Positions 41,801-52,375 are shown, counted from the stretch's first letter. The stretch is DNA of 64,000 nucleotides from Tomitella gaofuii (GCF_014126825.1 NZ_CP059900.1:930001-994000); one strand, 5' to 3'. Numbers and translations: made by a program. Notes: a model not told the origin generated them from the letters alone.

Positions 41801-44800
41801 GGATCTGGCGCGGTGGATCACAGACGGTGATGGCGGGCCGGGCGCACTCGAGTACCTCGGGCGTACGGACTTCCAGGTCAAGGTCCGCGGCTTCCGCATC
41901 GAGCTCGGTGAGATCGACGCGGCGCTGGGGCGTCACGAGGCCGTCGATTTCGCGATGACCATCGGCTACGAACGCACCGGCGCGACGACGACCTTGGTGT
42001 CGTACGTGCATGCCGTCGACGGCGCCGAGATTGACGTACCCGAGCTCGTCGCATTCGTTTCCGGCACGTTGCCGGACTACATGGTGCCGTCGGCTATCAC
42101 CGTCGTCGACGAGTTCCCGCTCACGCCATCCGGGAAGGTCGATCGCGAGGCGCTGCCGGAGCCGGTGTTCGTCGACTCGTCGGCCGAGTACGTCGCGCCG
42201 TCGACGGCGATGGAGCGATCGATCGCCGCGGTGTTCGCGGAGGTGCTGGGGCTCGAGCGCGTGGGCGTGGAGGACTCCTTCTTCGCGCTCGGCGGCGACA
42301 GTATCGTGTCGATCCAGCTGGTCACGCGCGCCAAGGAAGCCGGGATCGTCGTCACCGCGCGCGACGTGTTCGAGCGCAAATCCGTCGCCGGCCTCGCTGA
42401 TATCGCGCAGTGGGCTTCCGACACTGACGCCATCCGCACCCTCGACGAGCTGCCTGGCGGGGCGGTGGGCACGTTCCCGCTCACTCCGATCGCGCAGTGG
42501 CTGGTGGGTAACGGCGGCGGCTACGATCGCTTCTCCCAGGCGAGTCTGCTGACGCTGCCGGAGGGCATCGACCGCCCGCGCCTGGTACGCACGCTGCAGG
42601 CGGTGCTCGATCGCCACGACATGCTGCGTGCGCGGGTGGAGGCCGACGCAGCGCGGTCCGGTGGCGAGGGAATGCGCTTCGCGGTGCCCGCGCCCGGTGC
42701 CGTGTCCGCGGACGATCTCATCGAGTGCATCGAGTTTACCGACGCACCGGGGTCCGACGCCTTCGCGCGGCTGGCCGAAGACGCGCAGGAGGCGGCTGCG
42801 GCCCGCCTCGATCCGCGTGGCGGAACGATGGTGCGGTTCGTCTGGTTCGCCCCGGCCGGCGGGCTGGACGCGCACGACGGGAGGCTCCTCGTCCTCGTGC
42901 ACCACCTCGCGGTGGACGGGGTCTCGTGGCGCCTGATCGTGCCGGACCTCGCCTCGGCGTGGTCGCAGGTCGCCGCCGGCGAAGAACCTGTGCTCGCGCC
43001 GGGGGGGACTTCGATGCGACGCTGGGCCCACGCGCTCGAGGAGCAGGCGCGCTCCGGTGGGCGGTCCGCGGAGATGGACCATTGGCGCGCGGTGCTCGGG
43101 CACGACGATCCCGCGTTGGGCTCGCGCCGATTCGATTCGGCGGTCGACGTGATGGCGACCGTTGAGCGATTCGACGTGTCGTTGTCGGCGGAGACGACCG
43201 AGGCGCTGCTGACGGATCTGCCGGCGGCGTTCCGCGGCGGCGCCAACGACGGCCTGCTCGCCGCGCTGGCGCTTGCAGTGGCTGCGTGGCGTGCGCAGAG
43301 CGGGCACGGTTCCGATGTCCCGTCGGCATTGATCAACCTGGAGGGTCACGGGCGCGAAGAGGACGCCGTACCGGGCGCGGACGTGGGGCGCACCGTCGGC
43401 TGGTTCACGAGCATGTACCCGGTGCTGCTCGACCTCACCGGCGTGGACGTCGACGACGCCTACGCGGCCGGGGAAGGCGCGGACGCCGCGGTCAAGGCCG
43501 TCAAGGAGCAGCTGCTGGCCGTGCCGGGCCGGGGCGTCGGCTTCGGCATGCTGCGCTACCTCGATGACGACGCGGGCGAGGAGCTGGCGCGGCTCGCGGT
43601 GCCGCAGGTGAGCTTCAACTACCTCGGCCGGATGGGCTCGAGTGCAGTGTCGGCGGATCTGTCGGGCGTCGGCTGGCTCCCGGACGGCGAGTCGGCCGCC
43701 CTTGGCGGCGCCGCCGACCACGACATGGCGGCCCCGGCCGTGCTGAGCATCAACGCCGTGACCACGGAGTCGGATGACGGGCCGGTGTTGCGTGCGAACT
43801 TCGCGCATGCGGCCGGGGCGCTCGGCGAGCACGACGCCCGCGCCATCGCCGGGCTGTGGTGCGGGGCCGCCGACGCGCTGGCGCAGCGTGCGCGCGGCGG
43901 AAGCGCCGGCGGGCTCACCCCGTCGGACGTGCCGCTCGTGGCGGTCGACCAGCCACGGCTCGAGGCGCTCGAGCGGCAGTACCCGCGCCTGGCCGATGTC
44001 TGGTCGCTTGCACCGCTGCAGCTGGGCATGTTCTTCCATGCGCTGCTGGCCGAGCGGGGCCACGACGTCTACACGTCGCAGGTGGTGCTCGAGCTCCGCG
44101 GGACGGTCGGTGCGTCCGGGTTGCGTGCGGCGGCCGAAGCGCTGGTCGGGCGGCACCCGAATCTGCGCGCGGGCTTCGTCGCCGGCGATTCCGGCGAGGC
44201 CGTGCAGGTGATCGTCGACTCGGTCGACCTGCCGTGGGCGGAGATCGATCTGCGGTCGGTGGATTCGGACCGACGCGACGAGGAGTGCCGCCGGTTGCTG
44301 GAGGACAACCGCACGGCCGCGTTCGATATGGCGCGCCCGCCGTTGCTGCGATTCCTGCTGGTCCGCACAGGCGACGAACACTACCGTTTCGCGATCGCCA
44401 ACCATCACATTCTGCTCGACGGATGGTCGCTGCCGCTGCTGCTCAAGGACCTGCTGGTGCTCTACGCCGCCGGCGGCGACGCGACAGTGCTCCCGCGGGT
44501 GCGGCTGTACCAGGATTACTTGGCGTGGCTCGCCCGGCAGGACGAGCAGGCGTCGATGCGGGCGTGGCGCGAGGCGCTCGACGGGGTCGAGCAGCCGACG
44601 CTGATCGCTCCGGACGGCGGCGACGATGGACGCGATCCGCAGGACGTGGCGGTCGAGGTGCCCGACACGGTCGCCGATGCCTTGGCCGAGCTGGCACGTG
44701 ACCGGGGCGTCACGCTCAACACGATCGTGCAGACCGCCTGGGGGTTGCTGCTCGCCAGGATGACCGACAGCTCCGATGTGGTATTCGGTGCGACGGTGTC

Positions 44801-47800
44801 CGGACGGCCACCGTCGGTCAACGGCATCGAGTCGATGGTGGGACTGTTCATCAATACCGTGCCGGTACGCGTGCGTCTCGACGAGGTCCGGGGCGAGGCC
44901 CTCGTCGACCTGATCGAGCGGGTGCAGGCCCGGCAGGCCGGTCTGTTCGATCACCATCACGTGGGGTTGCCGCAGATCCAGCAGGCTGCGGGCGTGGGCG
45001 CGCTGTTCGACACGCTGACCGTCTTCGAGTCCTATCCGGTCGACCAGGCGGGGCTCGCCGAGCAGACCGATATCAACGGCATGCGGTTGACGGGCGTGGC
45101 GATGCAGGATGCCACCCATTACCCGTTGAGCCTGCTCGCCGAGGCGGATCCGCGCTTGCGGCTGACGGTCAAGCATCTTCCCGGTGCGGTGTCGCCGGAT
45201 GCCGCCACGGCGATATCCGAGCGGCTCGCGCGCATCCTCGCCACAGTCGCGCACGCACCGCGGACGCGTACGTCGGCAGTGGGGCTGCTCGGTGAGGAGG
45301 AGCGGCGCACCGTCCTCGAGCGGTTCAACCGCACCGAGCGGGACGTGCCGACGGCGACGCTCGCCGATCTGGTCGATCAGCAGGCGGAGCGGACGCCTGA
45401 TGCGCCCGCGCTCACGGACGATCACGGATCGGTGTCCTATCGTGATTTCGCGGCACGGGTGCGGCGCTTGGCCCGCCACCTGATCGCGTCAGGCGTCGGC
45501 CCGGGCGCCACCGTCGCGGTGGGAATGCGCCGCTCGACCCGGATGGTGGTGGCCGTGCACGCGGTGATCGCCGCGGGGGGCGCGTACGTGCCGATGGATC
45601 CGGAGCATCCGGCCGACCGCATCGCGCATGTCGTCGCGTCCGCGCGCCCGGTCTGCGTGTTGACGGCCTCCGCGGACGCGAGCGTCTTCGAGCAGGCCGG
45701 TGCGCAGACCGTACGGCTCGACGAGCTCGAGTTGGGCGGGCTGTCCGCCGATCCGATTCGGCCGGACGAGCGTTCCCGTCCGCTCATGGCGCAGGACGCC
45801 GCATACGTGCTGTTCACATCCGGGTCGACGGGGCGTCCGAAGGGCGTCGCGATCGAGCACCAGGCGATCGTCAACCAACTGTCGTGGATGGAAAGCGAGC
45901 ACGGCTTCTCTGCGGACGACGTGCTGTTGCACAAGACGCCGGCGACCTTCGACGCGTCGGTGTGGGAGCTGCTGCTGCCGCCGGTGGTCGGTGCGCGCAT
46001 GGTCGTGCTCGAGCACGACGGCCATCGCGACCCGGCCCGGATGGCGGCCGTGGTGGCCCGTGAATCGGTGACGGCGGTGCAGTTCGTTCCTTCGCTGTTG
46101 GCGCTGTTCCTCGACGAGGCCGACGCCGACGCCCTCGCCACGCTCCGGGTGGTCTTCGCCGGCGGCGAGGCACTGACCTCGGCGCTGGTCGAGAGGGTGC
46201 GGGCCGTCAGTGCGGCGAGCGTGGTCAACCTGTACGGCCCCACGGAGGTCACGATCAACTCGGTGACCGCGACCGTGCCCGCCGATACGGCGGGCAACAC
46301 CGTGCCGATCGGCGAGCCGGTGTGGAACACGCGGGCGTACGTGCTCGACGGCCGGCTCGAGCCAGCGCCTATCGGGGCGGTGGGCGAGTTGTATCTCGCC
46401 GGTGGGCAATTGGCCCGCGGCTATGCCGCCCGGGCCGATCTGACCGCCGAGCGTTTCGTCGCCGATCCGTTCGCCGGGGCGGGTGCGCGAATGTACCGCA
46501 CCGGGGACCTGGTGCGGTGGACCCGTGCCGGATCGTTGGAGTACCTCGGGCGTGCCGATTTCCAGGTCAAGGTGCGCGGTCAGCGCGTCGAGCTCGGTGA
46601 GATCGAGGCCGTGCTCGCCTCGCACCCGCGCGTGGGGCAAGCGGCGGCCGTCGCCCACGAGGGCGGCGGCTCGGACGGTGCCGAGGGCGCCGCCGCCACA
46701 CGACTGGTCGCATACGTGTCCGTCGGCGACGCAACTGTGGACGAGCGGGAACTGCGGGAATTCGCGGCGCGCGAGCTGCCGGAATACATGGTCCCCGCGC
46801 TGGTGATGACGCTGCCGTACCTTCCGCTGAACACCAGCGGCAAGGTCGACCGGCGTGCGCTGCCCAAGCCCGTGTTCACCGCGGGCGCGGAGTACCGGGC
46901 GCCGTCCACCGACACCGAGCGCGCGATCGCCGCCGTGTTCGCAGAGGTTCTCGGCGCGGAGGACATCGGCGTCGACGATTCCTTCTTCGACCTCGGCGGC
47001 GACAGCATCGTGTCGATTCGGCTCGTCTCGCGGGCGCGTGCTGCGGGCGTGCACTTCACTGCGCGCGACGTGTTCGAGCACAGGACCGTCGCGGGTCTCG
47101 CCTCCGTGGCGGCTGAAACCAGTCGGGATATCGGTGTCGCCGAAGAATTGCCCGGCGGCGGAGTCGGCGCGGCTCCGCTGGTGCCCGTGGCGGCGAAGAT
47201 GGTCGAGCGGGGCGGCGACTTCGATCGCTTCACCATGCCGATGGTGCTCACGCTTCCGGCAGGGATCAGCGAGACGAAAGTGGTCGAAACCCTGCAGGCC
47301 GTGGTCGACACGCACGACATGCTGCGTGCGGTACTCCTCGACGAGGACGGCGACCCCTCCCTGTACGTGCGGCCCGTCGGGGGGCTCGATGTCCGGGATG
47401 TCCTGCGCAGGGTCGAGTTGACCGGTAGGCAGTATCCGGGCAGCGCCGGTTACGCACGGGTGGCCGGGGATGAGTTCACACGCGCACTGAACCGGTTGGA
47501 CACGGCTGCTGGGACGCTGCTCCAGTGCGTGTGGTTGGTGCCCGACGACCCGGAAACGGCGGGCCGGCTCGTCATCGTCCCGCACCATCTGCTCGTCGAT
47601 TCCGTATCGTGGCGGATCCTTGTTCAGGATTTCGCCATAGCAGGCGCGCAGGTCGCGCACGGGCAGGCGGCGGAGTTGCAGCCGGTCGGCACCTCGATGC
47701 GCGCCTGGTCGCACCGGCTCGTCGAGGCGGCGCAGGACCCGGAGCGCGAGCGGGAGCTGGAGTTCTGGCGTCGCACCCTCGCGGGCGCGGATCCCTTGCT

Positions 47801-48593
47801 GGGTCGGCGGCCGTTGGATCTGAGCCGCGACCTGGTCGAATCGTTGCAGCGTACTGAAGTGCGCCTGAGTACTGCTGTCACTCGCGGGCTGCTCGATTCG
47901 GCGCGGAACGTGTTCGGGACCGACCCGGGGCGGCTGGCGACGGCCGCACTGTCAGCAGCGCTTGTGCAATGGCGTCGCCACCGCGGTATAGAAGAACCTT
48001 CCGCATTGATGACGCTGGAGGGGCATGGACGTGACGAGGCGGCTGTGCCGGGTGCGGATCTGTCCCGAACGGTCGGATGGTTCACGGCCATGTACCCGGC
48101 CCGCGTCGACTTGTCCGAGGTGGACGTGGACGAGGTCTTCTCCGGCAGTACGCGACGCAAGGCCGACGCCACGGTGAAGTTGGTCGAGAAGACCGCCGAG
48201 CAACTCGAGCGTGTGCCGGGGTCAGGTATCGGGTATGGGCTTCTGCGGTATCTCAACCCCCGCACGGCTCCGGAGCTTCAGCAGCATGGTGAGCCTCAGG
48301 TGGTTTTCAACTACATCGGCAGCGTGGAATCCTCGGAGATTCCAGAGGAGGTGCGCGGCCTGGGCTGGCTTCCGGATTTCGAGGACAACGATCTCGGAGT
48401 GGACAACCCCAGCCGGATGCCGGCGCAGGCGGTAGTGGACATCCAGTCGATGATCGCCGACACCGCGGAGGGGCCCGAGTACCTCGCTTACGTGTCGGTG
48501 GCCCCCGGGGTACTCGATGAGAGCGAGGCCGGTGAGCTGCTCGGCCTGTGGCAGCAGGCGCTTTCGGCGATCGCGGAGGCCGGCGCCCGGTGA
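14829..48593 (+). CDS. Giant nine-module non-ribosomal peptide synthetase, no thioesterase
   Basis: One open frame of about 11,254 codons (roughly 1.2 MDa) from ATG 14829; AAGGGAG lies just upstream. A GTG at 14769 would add 20 residues but has no ribosome binding site. Domain order is Cstarter-A-T-E, six C-A-T modules, C-A-T-E and C-A-T-E, with all nine carrier serines present. Modules 1, 8 and 9 carry epimerization domains, so residues 1, 8 and 9 of the nascent peptide should be D. The condensation domains of modules 2 and 9 are the D-accepting type (HHILLDGWS), as expected after an E domain. The first C domain resembles EntF and accepts a non-amino-acid starter. The protein ends in an E domain, so another synthetase must continue the chain; the left-edge NRPS with its TE is the obvious candidate. 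The stop overlaps the next gene by 4 nt. Product unknown. Confidence 0.97.
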   Translation: MLVPGVEGIYGGPAGEVPEGAFPLSPAQSGIWAAQEVAPDVPVNIAQYIDVRGELDFDKYNEANVRVGRELGSAFLRLVEAGGRPYQIVDRAIEDSVSYVDLRSAADPEAAALAWMRREYSAPLDIYADRLTVAVVLRLEAQRYFLYTRVHHIALDGFGGMTMMNRLAEVYSALVEGTEPPKSKARELDRIHAAELEYRGSSRFEADREYWAQRTHDLPEALSLAGRQAEAQVPSMVASTPLPPAAEEALEANVGRSSVAPMLIAGAAVYLARVTGRDDIVLSLPVSSRTTAAMRNSGGMVSNVVPLRVRVVPEETVGGLVAGVQTELMGALRHQRYRHEDIRRDAGFDSTHRGFFGPAVNIMLFHSEVRFGGATGHLNVLSTGPVEDLAINIYQSVAGSQIHVDFEANPALYAQDKLGRHHDRFLHFLGEFMGVDESTALGDLEPVGRAERDTVLYEWNDTAESYEHATLIELFDAQAAATPDATAIAFGGRKWSYAEFAALTNRLARYLIGLGVGPESRVALATRRSVEMVAGMYAVLKAGGAFVPLDPEHPVERNRYVLESARPECVLTTRSDAPDLPSGVGGLAIDKLSLDAYDGSAVTDADRKQPVRVDNAAYVIYTSGSTGRPKGVEVGRKAIANQVQWLASRYALGPQDVVLQKTPFTFDVSLWELFAPLTVGAQMVIAEPEAHRDPVRLAEAIAEHGVTATSFVPSMLSAFIDATRPEDSWSLRLVLAAGEVLSGPTADQFARFSGAELHNLYGPTEAAVHATAAPMQTDGARAVPIGGPVANTRTYVLDSRLRPVPVETVGELYLSGAQLARGYAGRSDLTADRFVADPFSAPGGRMYRTGDLVLWRTDGQLEYVGRADHQVKLRGQRIELGEIESVMLEQDGVRAAAAAVVDTPLGRRLVAYAVPAGDAEIDSADVLAGIGAALPGYMVPDIVVPLAELPLSPSGKLDRRSLPVPEFAGGDAEFRAPTTEVEKALAGAFAEVLGVDEVGVDDSFFALGGDSIVAIQLITRAKERGLVFKARDVFERRTVAGLAEVAEPADRARAEVLEEYSGGGVGPAPLTPIAHAMRARGDYGRYAQAMAVTAPAGAEIGRLVATLQHVVDHHDALRARLDRDRLVFQPAGVVDATAMVERCRVGSDVMRDPERFAEVERASLEAAADRLDPHAGRLIELVWFTPEDGDAARSGGDCDNDAPADDAGGAAAERLLIVVHHLAVDGVSWRILLPDFAAAWAACAAGAAPDLAPAITSARRWAYGLQEKAASRRGELDVWRSMLDEPDPMIGTAPFDPAIDTGATARRASVELSAAETRDLLMTVPTAYGADVNDVLLTGLALAVARWRAEDGAGHGSTLVNLEGHGREEDLLPGADVSRTVGWFTSEFPVRLDIGGIDVDDALAGGAAAGEALKTVKEQLRAIPGRGIGFGLLRHLDPESAAVLRELPAPEFTFNYLGRVSAGDIPEALREFGWMPAGNAGDLKATMGRAMALNSPLEINAISAPGVDGERLAAAFSFASRVLDEHRVQHLADLWTSALRALVAHVADGGAGLTPSDVPLVCADQNQLDAWARGHAGMSDVWSLSPLQEGLFFHALFAERSLDVYTAQIVLDLHGSVDAERMHAAAQRLIDRHGNLRAAFVQDESGAPAQIVLNGLDAPWRVVDLTDLPPQERDTELERMQTDDRTRKFDMAAPPLMRFSLVRLAPDTFRLAITSHHILLDGWSTPLLVRELLMLYAGDGDASVLPRMRPYRDYLSWLSRRDAEASREAWARELSGIGEPTFLAPRNPNPDAPAEPVDLDVDVDPGLRDGLERLAAEAGVTLNTVVQAAWGIVLSRLTGSRDVVFGATVSGRPPQLTGVESMIGLFINTVPVRVRLAADEAVEGLLRRIQDAQAALLDHHHVGLTEIQRLAGVGELFDTLTVFESYPVDRSGLTAETDIAGMFVDDVSVVDSTHYPLALMVLKDPELRFRIKYLPASFDRAMVGQLVERLLRVLDGMAFDPSAPADGIEILDPEELARLTSVRGGPALESRTLAQILEGAAAANPDGVAVESGDRQMSYRELDRLSNRLARVLVARGVGPESFTALAISRSIESILGIWAITKAGGAYVPVDPTYPADRIAHMVGDSGAVLGLTVPSERTALPGALSWTDIDAESVAALTAGYSDAPLTDAERLAPVSVDGAAYMIYTSGTTGLPKGVVVTHGGLANFAAEQCERYELSTSSRPMHFASPSFDASVLELLLAFGSGSTLVIAPNDLYGGPELARFLREEAVSHGFITPSALASVDPSGLDDFQYVVAGGEAVPSDLVQRWAPGRRLFNGYGPTETTIMTNISDRLRPDDGVTIGGPVRGVEALVLDDRLRPVPVGVRGELYICGPNVARGYHGRGALTAARFVANPFGGDGTRMYRTGDVVRWIEDDAGALTIEYVGRSDFQVKVRGFRIELGEIDAALTRHPDVEFATTHGQELPSGAKALVSYVLPSDGAELDTAELTRFVGESLASYMVPSAVVILDEIPLTAVGKLDRAALPIADISGAIGEFVAPRDPAEALVAGVFAEVLGVESVSVTDSFFELGGDSLIATKVIARINADGQARLGVRDLFEAPCAADLAARLDSARTAGGDRPALAARTRPERIPLSLAQRSMWLMNRYDRSSSAYNVPMAVRLTGELDAEAMSAAVRDVLGRHESLRTFYPDSDEGPYQRIIPADDVATDLVRQTVSDADLHKTLNGFAALGFDVAEEVPVRIRLFEMRPDDHYLILVVHHIAADGASLMPLARDVMVAYTSRCSGRAPQWEPLEVQYADFALWQHEVVGDPADDDSLAARQLAFWGRELAGLPERLELPTDRARPARQSMNGDHIDFTIDAELTRGLNEVAASHNATLFMVAHAALAALLARLSSSDDIAVGTPMFGRGDRSLDDLVGMLINTLVLRTEVDPAAPISELIASARTADLAAFDNADVPFETVVQSQGVVRSNAYAPLFQVMLAFQNNAQATLELPGLRVNVLADMAESAKYDLTFTLSEQVGEDGAGGGIDARCTYATDLFDRSTVELIVQRYVLVLEAFASDAAVAIGDIDILTDKEKAQLAPAESQRVMTVRELPQLLAAAVRVDPEAIAVEHDGMRVTYREFDERMKLLAGTMAERGMDDQAIVSVVLSGLVPTIMTAPEGFGAVLDQVIADAHALVGDIEIVPDEPAVHTAPGDEPDPDGWPLTSAAGRWQELAVQDPDALVVVCGEQRLTRAELNSRANALARELQSCGVGPDDVVPLIVPRSAEWVVGMLAAWKAGAAYCPLDPAWPLERIIELVGVLDASAVVTTSGWRPESDLPFTTIALDDPATAVRLADRDDTDLPDAWADAAAGDRLAYVITTSGSTGKPKPTMVPMRGVANDFQWYRSALDFRAGTGVLVANSPLFDQTQKNIWLSLGFGGVLHLAADGFDPQSILRQLATGDIAVANMAPSAFEVLVDLDTASAIANLEWIVLGGEPIREAARRPLIGTRTRMLNTYGPTETSDTTSCFEVDLSSLDAEDGDIPIGDAFAGAEYYVLDSRLRPVPAGVTGELYISGIVLGRGYRGMFAMTASRFVANPFGEPGTRMYRTGDLVRRRPDGELMFIGRSDFQVKIRGLRIELGEIETALTAAAGVMQSVVVVHEDDRGQHLVGYVTARDGASMAESDLISQLGGKLPEYMVPEAVVVLDGMPLNPSGKIDRKALPAPVMNVDESRYVAPRGVAEDVVAGIVADVLGLDRVSVEESFFDLGGNSLSATRVTARVGEAFGVEIGMRDLFDAPTVALLADFAEHAEGEGAARPALVAAERPEHLPLSMAQQRMWLLNRFDPQSPAYNIPLSVRFSGSLDTDALAAALRDVVERQETLRTVFPGADGEAEQVILPAAQVEIDLTPVDVDEAGLSDELLAIAARGFDLTADAPLRVRLFRTSPTEHVLALVLHHIASDGASSAPLAGDMMVAYAARVRGEAPDRPPLAVQYVDYAIWQRELLGAHDDPDARGARQIAYWSQTLAGIPESIALPTDRPRPTTRDMRGGAVMADIDPQTHRALVDLAHRNGASLFMALHGALAVMLSRVSGTQDVAVGAAVAGRGEPALEDIVGMFVNTLVLRTHVDPELDFARFLGRVREADLSAFGNADVPFERLVEILDPPRSTAHTPLFQVMMTHQADAVPTLEFEGLEVAPGAVDVEVAKFDLTFDLSERWNADGTPGGIGIHTGYATDIFDAGTVESLVQRYLRVLEAVVADDSAHIGRIDVLSAAERTTLVPVRGVSSVEARTLPTLLARAVEANPDGIAVESGDRRVTYRELDERSNRLARVLMDRGVGAETFVALGITRSVESILGIWAVAKAGGAYVPIDPTYPAERIAHMVADSGVRVGLTVAADADHFPQGADWIELDSDACAEWCARQSAAAVTDAERRGVVAPENAAYVIYTSGTTGRPKGVVVTHGGLANFALEQRERYEVTTDSRTLHFASPSFDASVLELLLATGAGATMVIAPTDVYGGTDLGEFLRERRVTHAFITPAALASVDPSGLDEFAVVVVGGEHWGAELADRWGPGRHLHNGYGPTEATIMTNISDPVRPGDRVTIGGPVRGVRELVLDDRLQPVPEGVAGELYLSGPGVARGYHDRRGLTAARFVADPYGEPGERMYRTGDVVRWTADHAVEYVGRSDFQVKVHGFRIELGEIEAAMAGHADVEFASAATVAGPSGDEVIVGYVLPVTGRSIDTAALREHVRRFLPGYMVPSLITVLDEVPLTPVGKLDRRALPRPEFFARADDKRMPRTELERLVAECLAEVLGADAIGVDESFFDLGGNSLVATKAMARINEAIGADAPVRVLFEAPTAADLARRLEELRGRSAERPPLVPQQRPERIPLSLAQQRIWFLNRLDPDSAAYNIPLALKLSGSLNVEALRAALRDVIGRHESLRTVYPDSVDGPSQKVLDVAQAADSALPLEDVRDDAEARSRAVELASAGFDVTRQLPVRARLYKTAGDEHVLVVVAHHICADGSSMAPLSRDLMIAYDARTGGEAPHWDPLEIQYADFALWQRGLLGSEDDPRSVASAQLQFWRDRLTGLPEVLELPVDRPRPASRSGAGEIVEFRVDAEVVGRIRELAREHGATPFMIVHAALGALLSRLSGAARIPISTPVAGRGSASLDDLVGMFVNTLVLRADVDPTTSFADLVDAVKRLDLDAFGNADIPFERVLNALGAARSDSYTPFAQVMLSFQNLQQPSVRMAGLAVEALDANFGEVQSDLGVTLVERFDADGSARGWDGYLEFATDIFDRSTAKRFAERLVSVLRAGTAEPTTAVEEIDILTAQEKPGAVSAAPPGSLSSQAVSDDLKAKPLPELLDTAAALRPGDVAVSHNGIDVTYKQLHDKSAELATSLAGMGVGAEAAVTVALTTLLPGVLDGEDSADFAANFASLLAGLVADATTGEGVAEVPRAMDRFVAQAGRTPESVALHFEGTELTYREFDSRSNVMARHLISMGVGPDRPVAIGMQRSLEAMVAIHAVLKAGGTYVPLDPEHPAERTAYVIEAARPVIVLTRRADRIALPDDAQVVKVDDFDAAGVGDGPITDADRLSVLRGDNAAYVIFTSGSTGRPKGVVCTYAGLDNQMQWTVDQYRLTEEDRIVQKAPYTFDVAMWECLAPLLVGARVVIARHGGHREPDYLSDLIKTQRVSVVEFVPSMLDVFISGEFGDVLDSVRFVVAGGEALSPELIDRFRETSDAELVNTYGPTEFTVTATYSLLDYPFGASVPIGVPLLNSQGYVLDSRLRAVPQGVAGELYLSGIQLARGYQGRADLSAERFVADPFGAPGERMYRTGDLVRWNNHGELEFLGRTDFQVKIRGLRIELGEIESALLSRDELSQAAVTVHQGVSGQRLVGYVVADAPVDVQSLMSACAATLPEYMVPDTIMQLEAMPLNANGKLDRNALPDPDPAMFTRDYVAPETEAERSVAAIFAELLGIDQVSAAEPFFELGGDSLSATRAVARINAVFDADLSVREFFDGATVAAIAHRLDGRTTVDRVPLTARQRPERIPLSLAQQRMWFINQFDTASAAYNMPLAVRLRGAVDLEALDQAYRDVVARHETLRTVYPDSDGEPRQVIVDASEASAELPVVASAGEQDMMARMAAMAGEGFDVTRSVPVRVACFELGATDHVLMMVVHHISADGASLAPLFSDLMTAYAARSAGQVPAWEPLPVQYADFALWQRDLLGDEADAESLVRRQLDYWHAALAGLPESIELPADRPRPPVQSFRGAGVPFALDADLHGALAEVARRTGTTMFMVMHAGLAVLLERLSAQPDVAIGTPVAGRNDAQLDELVGMFVNTLVLRAAVHPDASFSDLLAQVRKTDLAAMGHADVPFERLVEVLDVPRSTAHQPLFQVALSFDNNEAVDFEFGGLHIAPVEPPFAVSKFDLQLSVRERYDDAGRGAGIDAAFDYATDLFDEATVRGFADRLLRILEAVVADPDVTVGDIEILSGHERAVLVEEQGASALPARTLPDLYADGVAVDAEAVAVEADGTGMTYRELDEDSSRLAHVLICRAVGPESVVPIAIPRSAHTVVGIWAVEKAGGAYLPLDPKHPVERNGEIVADSGAAVGLTLRAYRDALPDSIEWIVLDDTATAELLAQSPSGPIDDADRLRTLLVDHPAYVLYTSGSTGKPKGVVVTHRGLANLAMDLRHRYEANPGARLLQVAAPNFDTSVGEMLAAFSAGATLVVSPPDVFGGDELADFIAANRITNVVLTPTALMTVDPAGLDTVGSVTVGGDACPPELVSRWGGAHRFHNGYGPTETSVLVTITEPMRPGAPVTIGAPMRGVTALVLDERLRPVPRGVPGELYIAGPGLARGYLGRSDLTAERFVANPHGAPGSLMYRTGDLSRWGDDHVLEHLGRSDHQVKVRGNRVELGEIDSVLAASDAVDFAVTVGVEDPSGQTALVSYVHAANGHIADPADLTGVVARSLPSYMVPSAVIVLDEIPLTPIGKLDRKRLPEPRLSASSVAVYRAPSTSLQHTIAGVFGEILGLDEVGIDDSFFDLGGNSLIATRAVSRIRAATDTQVGVRELFEAPTVALLAERLEPNIGSGAGRPPLVAGSRPERLPLSLAQKRMWFLNRFDPDSAAYNIPLAVRLQGRLNMAALAAAVDDLVERHETLRTVYPDAEDGPHQLVLPAGDVSFDLTARAVDEDQLPRLLLELVSAGFDVTAAVPVRLRLFELGEDDHVLAAVIHHVSTDGESTAPFVRDLVSAYVARHAGTSPEFTALAVQYADFALWQRDLLGDEDDANSLAAAQIAFWRHALSGAPDVLELPTDHTRPAVQTLRGDRVDFPVDRRMHERIEALAKQHGATPFMVAHAAFAVLLSRLADGGDIVVGTPIAGRGEPELDDIIGMFVNTLALRVQVDPAASFADVLGLVRERDLAAFAHADIPFESLVEALNPARSTAHHPIFQVGFSFQNTTRTELELPGMTITPLEAGGDTAQFDLHLILQDEYDESGDPAGIAGVFTYAEDLFERSTVERIAERFVRLFGELLDRPGHAVGDAELLESTERARIIEQWNDTYVPLPARTLPDLVDDAVSRHADATALIFEDEELTYAQFDARINRLARCLIDKGVGPEVIVGLAIPRSVELLVAMYAIAKTGGVYLPIDPDHPAARNEYVLDSARPAFVLTTAAAASQLPDTVECVAVELLEVDGFAATPITDNERTAPLRPGNTAYIIYTSGSTGRPKGVAVPHAAICNQLLWKQNAYPLSSDDAVLQRTPFTFDLSVWEFWWALTSGARLVVARPDGHGDPEYLGGLIERHGVTAAHFVPSLLTAFMAVVEPERVASLRRVLCIGEALPAETVTRFRAFCDASMHNLYGPTEAAVSVTYHECAVKEIGSVPIGRPEWNVRAYVLDARLQPVPAGVAGDLYLAGSQLARGYFGRVDLTAESFVADPFGRPGERMYRTGDVARWTDGGELDYVGRADFQVKIRGFRIELGEIEAALSAQDGVAQTAVVVHQDARTGARIVGYVVAAPGAELESKRVQEAAGRRLPGYMVPSVVMMLDALPLSVNGKLDRKALPLPDLDSARSAYVAPRTPVEEIIAGVFADVTGQERVGIEDDFFDLGGNSLIGTRVIARVNAALDVSIGVRELFEAPTVSRLAERAEQSTGTARPALEPVARPDRVPLSLAQKRMWFINQFDTSSAAYNIPLVVRLSGELDVEALRSAVVDVVSRHEILRTVYPDDGSGPRQRILPSDVIDGAALAVDDAADESHLRALVAAEVERGFDVAAQVPVRARLIHFGDAEHMLVLVLHHIAGDAASTAPLARDVMTAYGARAAGDEPMWRPLAVQYADYALWQREVLGDAADADSEVSRQLGFWKDALAGLPEVLELPTDRPRPSVQSMRGAQFDFVIDTDVRAGVDALARERGASSFMVVHAALAVLLSRLSGSGDIAIGSAIEGRGEAALDNLVGMFVNTLVLRTAVDPAESFADLLGRVREDDLAAFTHTDVPFEQLVDELAPERSTAHSPLFQVVLAFQNIEQAHLELPGLTVSGVDTDVATAKFDLQLTISDAPGGGLDANFIYATDLFDEGTIRRFAQIFERLLAGAVGTPDTPVGDLPVLGCDETENMAPVRGLRPAPQATFAEILARAASREPRATALIVGDRHVSYGELDAESTRLARIMLGQGVRSGSTVVMGLPRSFESVLGIWSIVKTGAAFVPVDPEYPADRIAHMISDCGAKVGVTTSAHRAHLPDDVTWLVLDDPTVRALIDGAATDPVTDVDRGPVRGEDAAYVIYTSGSTGLPKGVVVTHRGLETMATEQRERMRTTSSSRVLHFASPSFDASVFEYLFAFGASATMVIVPTSVFGGEELAELLRAHAVTHAFITPAALASMEPVGLESLEVLSVGGEACPPELMARWAPGRAMFNLYGPTEDTVWSTATGALDPALPVTIGGPVRGVGLLVLDQRLQPVPVGVSGELYIAGSGLARGYHQRQGQTAANFVANPFGGAGERMYRTGDLARWITDGDGGPGALEYLGRTDFQVKVRGFRIELGEIDAALGRHEAVDFAMTIGYERTGATTTLVSYVHAVDGAEIDVPELVAFVSGTLPDYMVPSAITVVDEFPLTPSGKVDREALPEPVFVDSSAEYVAPSTAMERSIAAVFAEVLGLERVGVEDSFFALGGDSIVSIQLVTRAKEAGIVVTARDVFERKSVAGLADIAQWASDTDAIRTLDELPGGAVGTFPLTPIAQWLVGNGGGYDRFSQASLLTLPEGIDRPRLVRTLQAVLDRHDMLRARVEADAARSGGEGMRFAVPAPGAVSADDLIECIEFTDAPGSDAFARLAEDAQEAAAARLDPRGGTMVRFVWFAPAGGLDAHDGRLLVLVHHLAVDGVSWRLIVPDLASAWSQVAAGEEPVLAPGGTSMRRWAHALEEQARSGGRSAEMDHWRAVLGHDDPALGSRRFDSAVDVMATVERFDVSLSAETTEALLTDLPAAFRGGANDGLLAALALAVAAWRAQSGHGSDVPSALINLEGHGREEDAVPGADVGRTVGWFTSMYPVLLDLTGVDVDDAYAAGEGADAAVKAVKEQLLAVPGRGVGFGMLRYLDDDAGEELARLAVPQVSFNYLGRMGSSAVSADLSGVGWLPDGESAALGGAADHDMAAPAVLSINAVTTESDDGPVLRANFAHAAGALGEHDARAIAGLWCGAADALAQRARGGSAGGLTPSDVPLVAVDQPRLEALERQYPRLADVWSLAPLQLGMFFHALLAERGHDVYTSQVVLELRGTVGASGLRAAAEALVGRHPNLRAGFVAGDSGEAVQVIVDSVDLPWAEIDLRSVDSDRRDEECRRLLEDNRTAAFDMARPPLLRFLLVRTGDEHYRFAIANHHILLDGWSLPLLLKDLLVLYAAGGDATVLPRVRLYQDYLAWLARQDEQASMRAWREALDGVEQPTLIAPDGGDDGRDPQDVAVEVPDTVADALAELARDRGVTLNTIVQTAWGLLLARMTDSSDVVFGATVSGRPPSVNGIESMVGLFINTVPVRVRLDEVRGEALVDLIERVQARQAGLFDHHHVGLPQIQQAAGVGALFDTLTVFESYPVDQAGLAEQTDINGMRLTGVAMQDATHYPLSLLAEADPRLRLTVKHLPGAVSPDAATAISERLARILATVAHAPRTRTSAVGLLGEEERRTVLERFNRTERDVPTATLADLVDQQAERTPDAPALTDDHGSVSYRDFAARVRRLARHLIASGVGPGATVAVGMRRSTRMVVAVHAVIAAGGAYVPMDPEHPADRIAHVVASARPVCVLTASADASVFEQAGAQTVRLDELELGGLSADPIRPDERSRPLMAQDAAYVLFTSGSTGRPKGVAIEHQAIVNQLSWMESEHGFSADDVLLHKTPATFDASVWELLLPPVVGARMVVLEHDGHRDPARMAAVVARESVTAVQFVPSLLALFLDEADADALATLRVVFAGGEALTSALVERVRAVSAASVVNLYGPTEVTINSVTATVPADTAGNTVPIGEPVWNTRAYVLDGRLEPAPIGAVGELYLAGGQLARGYAARADLTAERFVADPFAGAGARMYRTGDLVRWTRAGSLEYLGRADFQVKVRGQRVELGEIEAVLASHPRVGQAAAVAHEGGGSDGAEGAAATRLVAYVSVGDATVDERELREFAARELPEYMVPALVMTLPYLPLNTSGKVDRRALPKPVFTAGAEYRAPSTDTERAIAAVFAEVLGAEDIGVDDSFFDLGGDSIVSIRLVSRARAAGVHFTARDVFEHRTVAGLASVAAETSRDIGVAEELPGGGVGAAPLVPVAAKMVERGGDFDRFTMPMVLTLPAGISETKVVETLQAVVDTHDMLRAVLLDEDGDPSLYVRPVGGLDVRDVLRRVELTGRQYPGSAGYARVAGDEFTRALNRLDTAAGTLLQCVWLVPDDPETAGRLVIVPHHLLVDSVSWRILVQDFAIAGAQVAHGQAAELQPVGTSMRAWSHRLVEAAQDPERERELEFWRRTLAGADPLLGRRPLDLSRDLVESLQRTEVRLSTAVTRGLLDSARNVFGTDPGRLATAALSAALVQWRRHRGIEEPSALMTLEGHGRDEAAVPGADLSRTVGWFTAMYPARVDLSEVDVDEVFSGSTRRKADATVKLVEKTAEQLERVPGSGIGYGLLRYLNPRTAPELQQHGEPQVVFNYIGSVESSEIPEEVRGLGWLPDFEDNDLGVDNPSRMPAQAVVDIQSMIADTAEGPEYLAYVSVAPGVLDESEAGELLGLWQQALSAIAEAGAR
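14880..19480 (+). other. NRPS module 1: starter C - A - T - E
   Basis: The C domain carries [10 protein letters not shown] (15279) and closely tracks EntF (GVHH/VDGF region, RHQRY, LFGP, LATGPVNDL-like STGPVEDL), which takes an acyl or aryl starter from a carrier protein. A-domain code DVWSLALVH resembles the EntF serine code DVWHFSLVD, so serine or a similar small hydroxy acid is likely but not proven. Carrier Ser is at 17859 (GGDSI, the form that precedes E domains). The E domain has [10 protein letters not shown] (18486), [19 protein letters not shown] and FNYLGR, all intact. Confidence 0.9.
19490..22670 (+). other. NRPS module 2: D-accepting C - A - T
   Basis: The C domain starts with [17 protein letters not shown] and has HHILLDGWS (19974), the signature of domains that accept a D-residue donor, in agreement with the E domain just before it. 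A-domain code DALFVGGIM, identical to module 4; substrate not assigned. Carrier Ser at 22548. Confidence 0.9.
22690..26220 (+). other. NRPS module 3: C - (A fragment) - atypical A - T
   Basis: The C domain is of the L-accepting type (HHIAADGAS near 23105). Between C and A, at about 24100-24400, lies a truncated adenylation N-terminus followed by a second C-domain-like tail. The full A domain is divergent: its A3 loop reads [15 protein letters not shown] instead of YTSGSTGxPKGVxV, and the region normally FDxS reads FDQTQKNIW. Code DQKNVGTDT, unlike the other modules and not assigned. Carrier Ser at 26085. Confidence 0.85.
24100..24400 (+). other. Adenylation N-terminal fragment with duplicated C tail (module 3)
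   Basis: The residues read LPQLLAAAV, then [21 protein letters not shown], which is the opening of an A domain, but the sequence breaks off before A3 and continues into a helix ending LVGDIEIV, the usual end of a C domain (compare TVGDIEIL). It has no ATP-binding motif, so it cannot be active. A near-equivalent element is in module 5. Confidence 0.75.
26240..29390 (+). other. NRPS module 4: C - A - T
   Basis: L-accepting C domain (HHIASDGAS near 26640). A-domain code DALFVGGIM, the same nine residues as module 2, so the same amino acid is expected at positions 2 and 4. Carrier Ser at 29259 (GGNSL). Confidence 0.9.
29410..32880 (+). other. NRPS module 5: C - (A fragment) - A - T
   Basis: C domain with HHICADGSS near 29820. 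A second A-domain fragment lies at about 30840-31130, before a complete A domain with code DVWEVGTVT (substrate not assigned). Carrier Ser at 32763 (GGDSL). Confidence 0.88.
30840..31130 (+). other. Adenylation N-terminal fragment with duplicated C tail (module 5)
   Basis: It reads [18 protein letters not shown], then [16 protein letters not shown], the start of an A domain, then turns into a helical stretch ending [15 protein letters not shown] that resembles a C-domain end. The break point and length match the module 3 element, so the two are related by descent. Confidence 0.72.
32920..36060 (+). other. NRPS module 6: C - A - T
   Basis: C domain with HHISADGAS near 33318. The A domain has FDTSVGEM in place of the usual FDAS and code DTGVTGGVL, which matches none of the codes I know; substrate unknown. 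Carrier Ser at 35937 (GGNSL). Confidence 0.88.
36090..39250 (+). other. NRPS module 7: C - A - T
   Basis: C domain with HHVSTDGES near 36495. A-domain code DLWHLILVS, with CIGEALP where EntF has CSGEALP, so it belongs to the EntF-like serine/cysteine group of A domains by overall sequence. Substrate tentative. Carrier Ser at 39129 (GGNSL). Confidence 0.88.
39270..43900 (+). other. NRPS module 8: C - A - T - E
   Basis: The C domain core reads HHIAGDAAS near 39685: the glycine after the motif Asp is Ala, while the catalytic second His is kept. A-domain code DAFFSGLVW, not assigned. Carrier Ser at 42300 (GGDSI). The E domain is complete, with [10 protein letters not shown] near 42900, [19 protein letters not shown] and FNYLGR. 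Confidence 0.88.
43910..48590 (+). other. NRPS module 9: D-accepting C - A - T - E (terminal)
   Basis: C domain with [17 protein letters not shown] and HHILLDGWS near 44403, the D-accepting type. A-domain code DAWQFGLIN resembles glutamine/glutamate codes of the DAWQFGLID type seen in Pseudomonas lipopeptide synthetases; tentative. Carrier Ser at 47004 (GGDSI). The closing E domain reads [10 protein letters not shown] near 47583, with Ser in place of the motif glycine; [19 protein letters not shown] and FNYIGS are present. No release domain follows. Confidence 0.88.
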
Positions 48594-49558
48594 ATGCGGA
48601 GCGGGCGGACGTCCCGGACGGTGTGGTCGGCTCCGGCGCGCGCAAGGTGTGGGCTGCGCGGTGGCCGAGCGTGCCGATGCGTCTGTCCACCTGGTGGCTG
48701 CGGCGAGCCGACCGGGCATTGACCCTGGATGAGGCGTTGCGCAGGCGCGACGAGGCGCAGGCCAGGGGAGGCGCGCCACCGCCGCGCTCGACGCTTCGGC
48801 GCTGCCGCGTGGACATGGAGCAATGGGGCGGGCTTCCCGTGTACACCGTGACGGTGCGGGGGCGCACGTACCCTGCGCGGACGGTGATTTTCCTGCATGG
48901 CGGCGGATTCACCACGCCGCTGCAGCCGCAGCAGTGGATGCTGGTGTCCGCGCTGGCGCGCAACGGGGACGTTCGGGTGCTGGTGCCTACGTACGCGCTT
49001 GCACCGAGTGGTACGCATCCGGAGGCACTGGGGCGGATGCTGCAGTTGTACCGACGCGTGCTCGAGGACTGCGACGCGGCGGATGTGATGCTGGCGGGGG
49101 AATCGTCGGGCGGGGGCATGGCCTACGCCCTGGCGCAAGCGATCCGCGACGGTGGGATCGCCGCGCCCGCGAACCTGCTGCTGTTCTCCCCGTGGTTGGA
49201 TCTCGAGCTGGACAACCCCGAGATCAAGGACGTGGCCGGCAAGGATCCGATTCTGGACGTGGAAGTGCTGCGCCACCTGGGGCGCGAGTGGACGGCCTCT
49301 GCGGGACGGTGCGGGGTGGGGGCGAGTCCTATCGACGGAGACTTGCTGGGGCTCCCTCCCGTCGACGTGTTCATCGGTACGAACGAGGTGTTCATCGCGG
49401 ACTGCCGGCGCCTGAGCGAACTGGCACGGCGGCTGGACGTCGACGTGCGCGTGCATGAATACCGTGGTGGGTTCCATGCGTTCATGTACTTGTCGTGGCT
49501 GCCGGAGACCTGGCACGTCATGCGCATCGTGCGCCGGAGGCTGCGCCAGGCGCAGTGA
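48590..49558 (+). CDS. Alpha/beta hydrolase, hormone-sensitive-lipase type
   Basis: A 322-residue hydrolase. The oxyanion motif HGGG lies near residue 102, the nucleophile elbow GESSGGG near 171, an acidic residue in GTNEVFIAD near 265 and the catalytic His in GGFHAF near 296. This is the HSL (family IV) esterase arrangement. No signal peptide is seen. GTG at 48590 is preferred because it overlaps the NRPS stop (GTGA), which implies translational coupling; a longer frame starting inside the NRPS is unlikely. The coupling suggests a role in peptide tailoring, editing of mis-loaded carriers or ester hydrolysis. It is not a classical type II thioesterase, so this is inference. Confidence 0.9.
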   Translation: MNAERADVPDGVVGSGARKVWAARWPSVPMRLSTWWLRRADRALTLDEALRRRDEAQARGGAPPPRSTLRRCRVDMEQWGGLPVYTVTVRGRTYPARTVIFLHGGGFTTPLQPQQWMLVSALARNGDVRVLVPTYALAPSGTHPEALGRMLQLYRRVLEDCDAADVMLAGESSGGGMAYALAQAIRDGGIAAPANLLLFSPWLDLELDNPEIKDVAGKDPILDVEVLRHLGREWTASAGRCGVGASPIDGDLLGLPPVDVFIGTNEVFIADCRRLSELARRLDVDVRVHEYRGGFHAFMYLSWLPETWHVMRIVRRRLRQAQ

Positions 49559-49570
49559 TCTGGCGGGGCC

Positions 49571-51256
49571 TCAGCCCGGGACTCGACCGGCGCGGGTGTA
49601 GCTGCCGTGGACGCCGAGCACGGCACGCCCGGACGGGTCCGCGGCTTCGGCAAAGGCCGGATCCCACGCCAGCGCCTCCGGGGTGGAGCAGGCGATGGAC
49701 TCGCCGCCCGGCACCGTGCGGGCGCAGGCGGAGCCCGGAAAATGCCGCTCGAAGATCTCGCGGTACAGGTACGCCTCTTTCGACTGGGGCGGGCTGTGGG
49801 GGAACCGCGTTGCCGCGGCGGCGAAGTCGGCATCGGAGACCGCCTTCTCCGCGTGGTCCTTGAGTCCGTCGATCCAGCCGTATCCGACCCCGTCGGAGAA
49901 TTGCTCCTTCTGCCGCCACAGGATGGAGTCCGGCAGCGCGCCGTCGAAAGCTTCACGCAAGGCGTGTTTCTCCATGCGCCCGTCGGCGATGGTCTTGCGG
50001 GAAGGATCCATGCTCATCGCCGTGTCGAGGAACTCGAGGTCCAGAAACGGCACGCGCGCTTCGACACCCCAGGCCATCATCGCCTTGTTCGCGCGGAGGC
50101 AGTCGTAACTGTGCAGCGCGTCGAGTTTGCGGACGGTCTCCTCGTGGAACTCGCGTGCGGACGGCGCCTTGTGGAAGTACAAGTAGCCGCCGAAGATTTC
50201 GTCTGATCCCTCTCCGGAGAGCACCATCTTCACGCCCATCGCCTTGATGCGGCGGGCCAGAAGGAACATGGGGGTCGATGCGCGGATGGTCGTCACATCG
50301 TAGGTCTCTATGTGCCGGATCACTTCCGGCAGTGCGTCGAGCCCTTCGTCGAAGGCGTAGGTGAATTCGTGATGTTCGGTGTCGATCGCCTCTGCCGCGA
50401 CGCGGGCGGCGGAGAGGTCCGGCGACCCGGTGAGCCCGATGGCGAACGAATGCAGGCGCGGCCACCAGGCGCGGCTGCGGTCGTCATCCTCGATCCGGTC
50501 GCGAGCGAACTTGGCCGCACACGCGGCCACGAGTGAGGAGTCGAGCCCGCCGGAGAGGAGGACCCCGTAGGGTACGTCCGTCATGAGCTGGCGGTGCACG
50601 GCGGCCTCGAAGCCCGAGCGCAGATCCGTCGGCACAGTATCCGAGCCCGCGACGGCATCGTAATCGCGCCATTCCGGTGCGTAGAACCGGACCAGGCCGA
50701 TCTCACTGTCGTAGACGTGCCCCGGTGGGAAGACCTCCACGTCGTCGCAAACGCCTACCAGCGCCTTCATCTCCGAGGCGGTCCAGAGACGGCCCACGGA
50801 GTCGCGCCCCCAATACAGCGGGCAGACACCCATCGGATCGCGGGAGATCAGCGCCCGTCCGGCCTCGGAGTCCCAGAGAGCGAACGCGAAGATGCCGTTG
50901 AGCCGGCCGAGGAAAGACGTGTCGCGGCACGCGGCGTAGAGAGCATTGATCACCTCGCTGTCCGATGCGGTGGTGAACTCGTAGTCCAGGCGCTCGCGCA
51001 GCGAGCGGTGGTTGTAGATTTCGCCGTTGACGGCGAGCGTCAGCGTGCCGTCGCGCGAGGTCATGGGCTGTGCGCCGCTGCCGGGATCGACGATGGCGAG
51101 GCGCTCGTGCGCAAGCACCGCTCCGTCGCGTACGGCGACGCCGCTCCAGTCGGGGCCGCGATGCCGCTGCTTGCTCGACATTTCGACGGCGCGTTGGCGC
51201 AGTGCGGCCAGGTCGTCTCCGGCGGGCAGGTCGAAACAGCCGAGAATCGCGCACAC
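49571..51256 (-). CDS. asnB: Asparagine synthetase (glutamine-hydrolysing), AsnB type
   Basis: A 561-residue protein of the E. coli AsnB length and type. It begins MCAILGCFD, which provides the Cys2 nucleophile of the glutaminase domain; NGEIYNH and the RDPMGVCPLYWG region follow. The synthetase domain has the PP-loop SGGLDSS near residue 235. It makes asparagine from aspartate, glutamine and ATP. The GTG start at 51256 follows a GGAGAGGAG site. It converges on the NRPS-linked hydrolase with a 12-nt gap. It may simply supply Asn, or be a pathway amidotransferase; full active sites in both domains favour a true asparagine synthetase. Confidence 0.92.
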   Translation of the reverse strand: MCAILGCFDLPAGDDLAALRQRAVEMSSKQRHRGPDWSGVAVRDGAVLAHERLAIVDPGSGAQPMTSRDGTLTLAVNGEIYNHRSLRERLDYEFTTASDSEVINALYAACRDTSFLGRLNGIFAFALWDSEAGRALISRDPMGVCPLYWGRDSVGRLWTASEMKALVGVCDDVEVFPPGHVYDSEIGLVRFYAPEWRDYDAVAGSDTVPTDLRSGFEAAVHRQLMTDVPYGVLLSGGLDSSLVAACAAKFARDRIEDDDRSRAWWPRLHSFAIGLTGSPDLSAARVAAEAIDTEHHEFTYAFDEGLDALPEVIRHIETYDVTTIRASTPMFLLARRIKAMGVKMVLSGEGSDEIFGGYLYFHKAPSAREFHEETVRKLDALHSYDCLRANKAMMAWGVEARVPFLDLEFLDTAMSMDPSRKTIADGRMEKHALREAFDGALPDSILWRQKEQFSDGVGYGWIDGLKDHAEKAVSDADFAAAATRFPHSPPQSKEAYLYREIFERHFPGSACARTVPGGESIACSTPEALAWDPAFAEAADPSGRAVLGVHGSYTRAGRVPG

Positions 51257-51436
51257 GGCGAAGGCTCCTCTCCAGAAGGTGGGCGGTACGCGCGTCGGCG
51301 GTCCCGTTCACTGAACAGGTCTCATGGTAAACGCCGTTCGCATCGCAGGCTCGTTCTGCGCGCGGCCGTGCGGGTGGCTCCCGGTCCGGACCTGTGGGGG
51401 CTGTCGCCCGCGGGGAGACGTCGGGATGTGCGGTGC

Positions 51437-52375
51437 TCAGCCGGCGCAGGGGGCTTCGTGGGTCTGCGCGTAGGCCGGATCGAGCGCGGACTGGACCAGA
51501 TAGACCGAGCGGGGGTTGCTCACCAGCTGTTCGTGACTTGTCGTGTTCTCTTTGCAGCCGTTCTGGACCCAGACGTTGTCCACGGTGGCACCGGGCCCCG
51601 CGGTGAGGAACGTGTTCGAGGGGGGAGTCGAGATGCGGTCGCTGTGCGAGGCGATCACCGTGTAGTGCACGCCGGGCACGGTGTCTCCGCCGGCGTTGAG
51701 GCGATCGAGGAATTCGCTGCCGACCATCTGCTCCGCGTAGGACGGGCCCACGGTACGGGCGAGGATTTTCTGCACAGGGACGCCGATGCGCGTGAGCGCG
51801 CGGGAGATCGCGACGACGTCGCCGAACGTGGAGCCATGGTTGGTAGCGCCCAGGGTGACCAGGTTGCGCACCTTGTTGTCCGCGGGGGCTTCGGGAACCG
51901 CGCCGCCGTGGAACCGCAGGTACTGGCGTGCGACCAGCCCACCTTGGGAATGCCCGACCATATCGACTTGACGGGCCCCGGTCTCCTGCAGGACCCGGTC
52001 GACGAATGCGGACAGCTGGGCCGCGGACCAGTCGATGTTCGCCCCGCCGCCGAGACCCAGCAGGTTGCCGTCGAGGGCATTGCCGTCATTGCCGTAATCG
52101 GGTGCGAAGACGCAATATCCCTCGTCGGCGAGTTGCGGCCCGAGCGTCGACCACGTGGTCTCGGCGTCCGACCAGGTGCCGTGCACGAGGATCACGGGAC
52201 GCGGGTGCTCGGCCGACGGGACGCATCCCCAATCATTGACGCGGGGCAGCGCTTGGGAGGCGGAAGCCGGGATGAGCGGTATGGCCTGCGCCGCGCCGGC
52301 CGTGAGGATAGCGGGGGCGCCGACGAGGGTGAGAGCGGACGCGAGCGCGGCCATGGTCGTGCGAATACCGGTCAT
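51437..52375 (-). CDS. Secreted triacylglycerol lipase (actinobacterial type)
   Basis: 312 residues with a clear signal peptide: basic MTGIRTT start, hydrophobic core and cleavage after AGAAQA. The mature part has VNDW, PVILVHGTWSD (oxyanion region), GHSQGG around the nucleophile near residue 140, LGATNHGST and a C-terminal His region. The pattern matches secreted lipases of actinobacteria. ATG at 52375 is chosen for the signal peptide and the GGGAGAGG site just upstream; the longer frame before it is not coding. It lies upstream of asnB on the same strand with a 180-nt gap. A paralog is encoded divergently 269 nt away. Confidence 0.92.
   Translation of the reverse strand: MTGIRTTMAALASALTLVGAPAILTAGAAQAIPLIPASASQALPRVNDWGCVPSAEHPRPVILVHGTWSDAETTWSTLGPQLADEGYCVFAPDYGNDGNALDGNLLGLGGGANIDWSAAQLSAFVDRVLQETGARQVDMVGHSQGGLVARQYLRFHGGAVPEAPADNKVRNLVTLGATNHGSTFGDVVAISRALTRIGVPVQKILARTVGPSYAEQMVGSEFLDRLNAGGDTVPGVHYTVIASHSDRISTPPSNTFLTAGPGATVDNVWVQNGCKENTTSHEQLVSNPRSVYLVQSALDPAYAQTHEAPCAG

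Noticed and set aside
39387-45479. Very long antisense open frame of about 2,030 codons opposite the giant NRPS
   Set aside because: It lacks any recognisable domain, is rich in Arg/His/Gly as expected for the complement of GC-rich codons, and overlaps confirmed C, A, T and E domains on the plus strand. The same applies to frames at 25221-29585, 15132-18923 and 5074-6600.
48590-49558. Calling the NRPS-coupled hydrolase a type II thioesterase
   Set aside because: HGGG and GESSGGG motifs place it in the HSL esterase family, not in the TEII family, which has a GHSxG elbow and a different N-terminal pattern.
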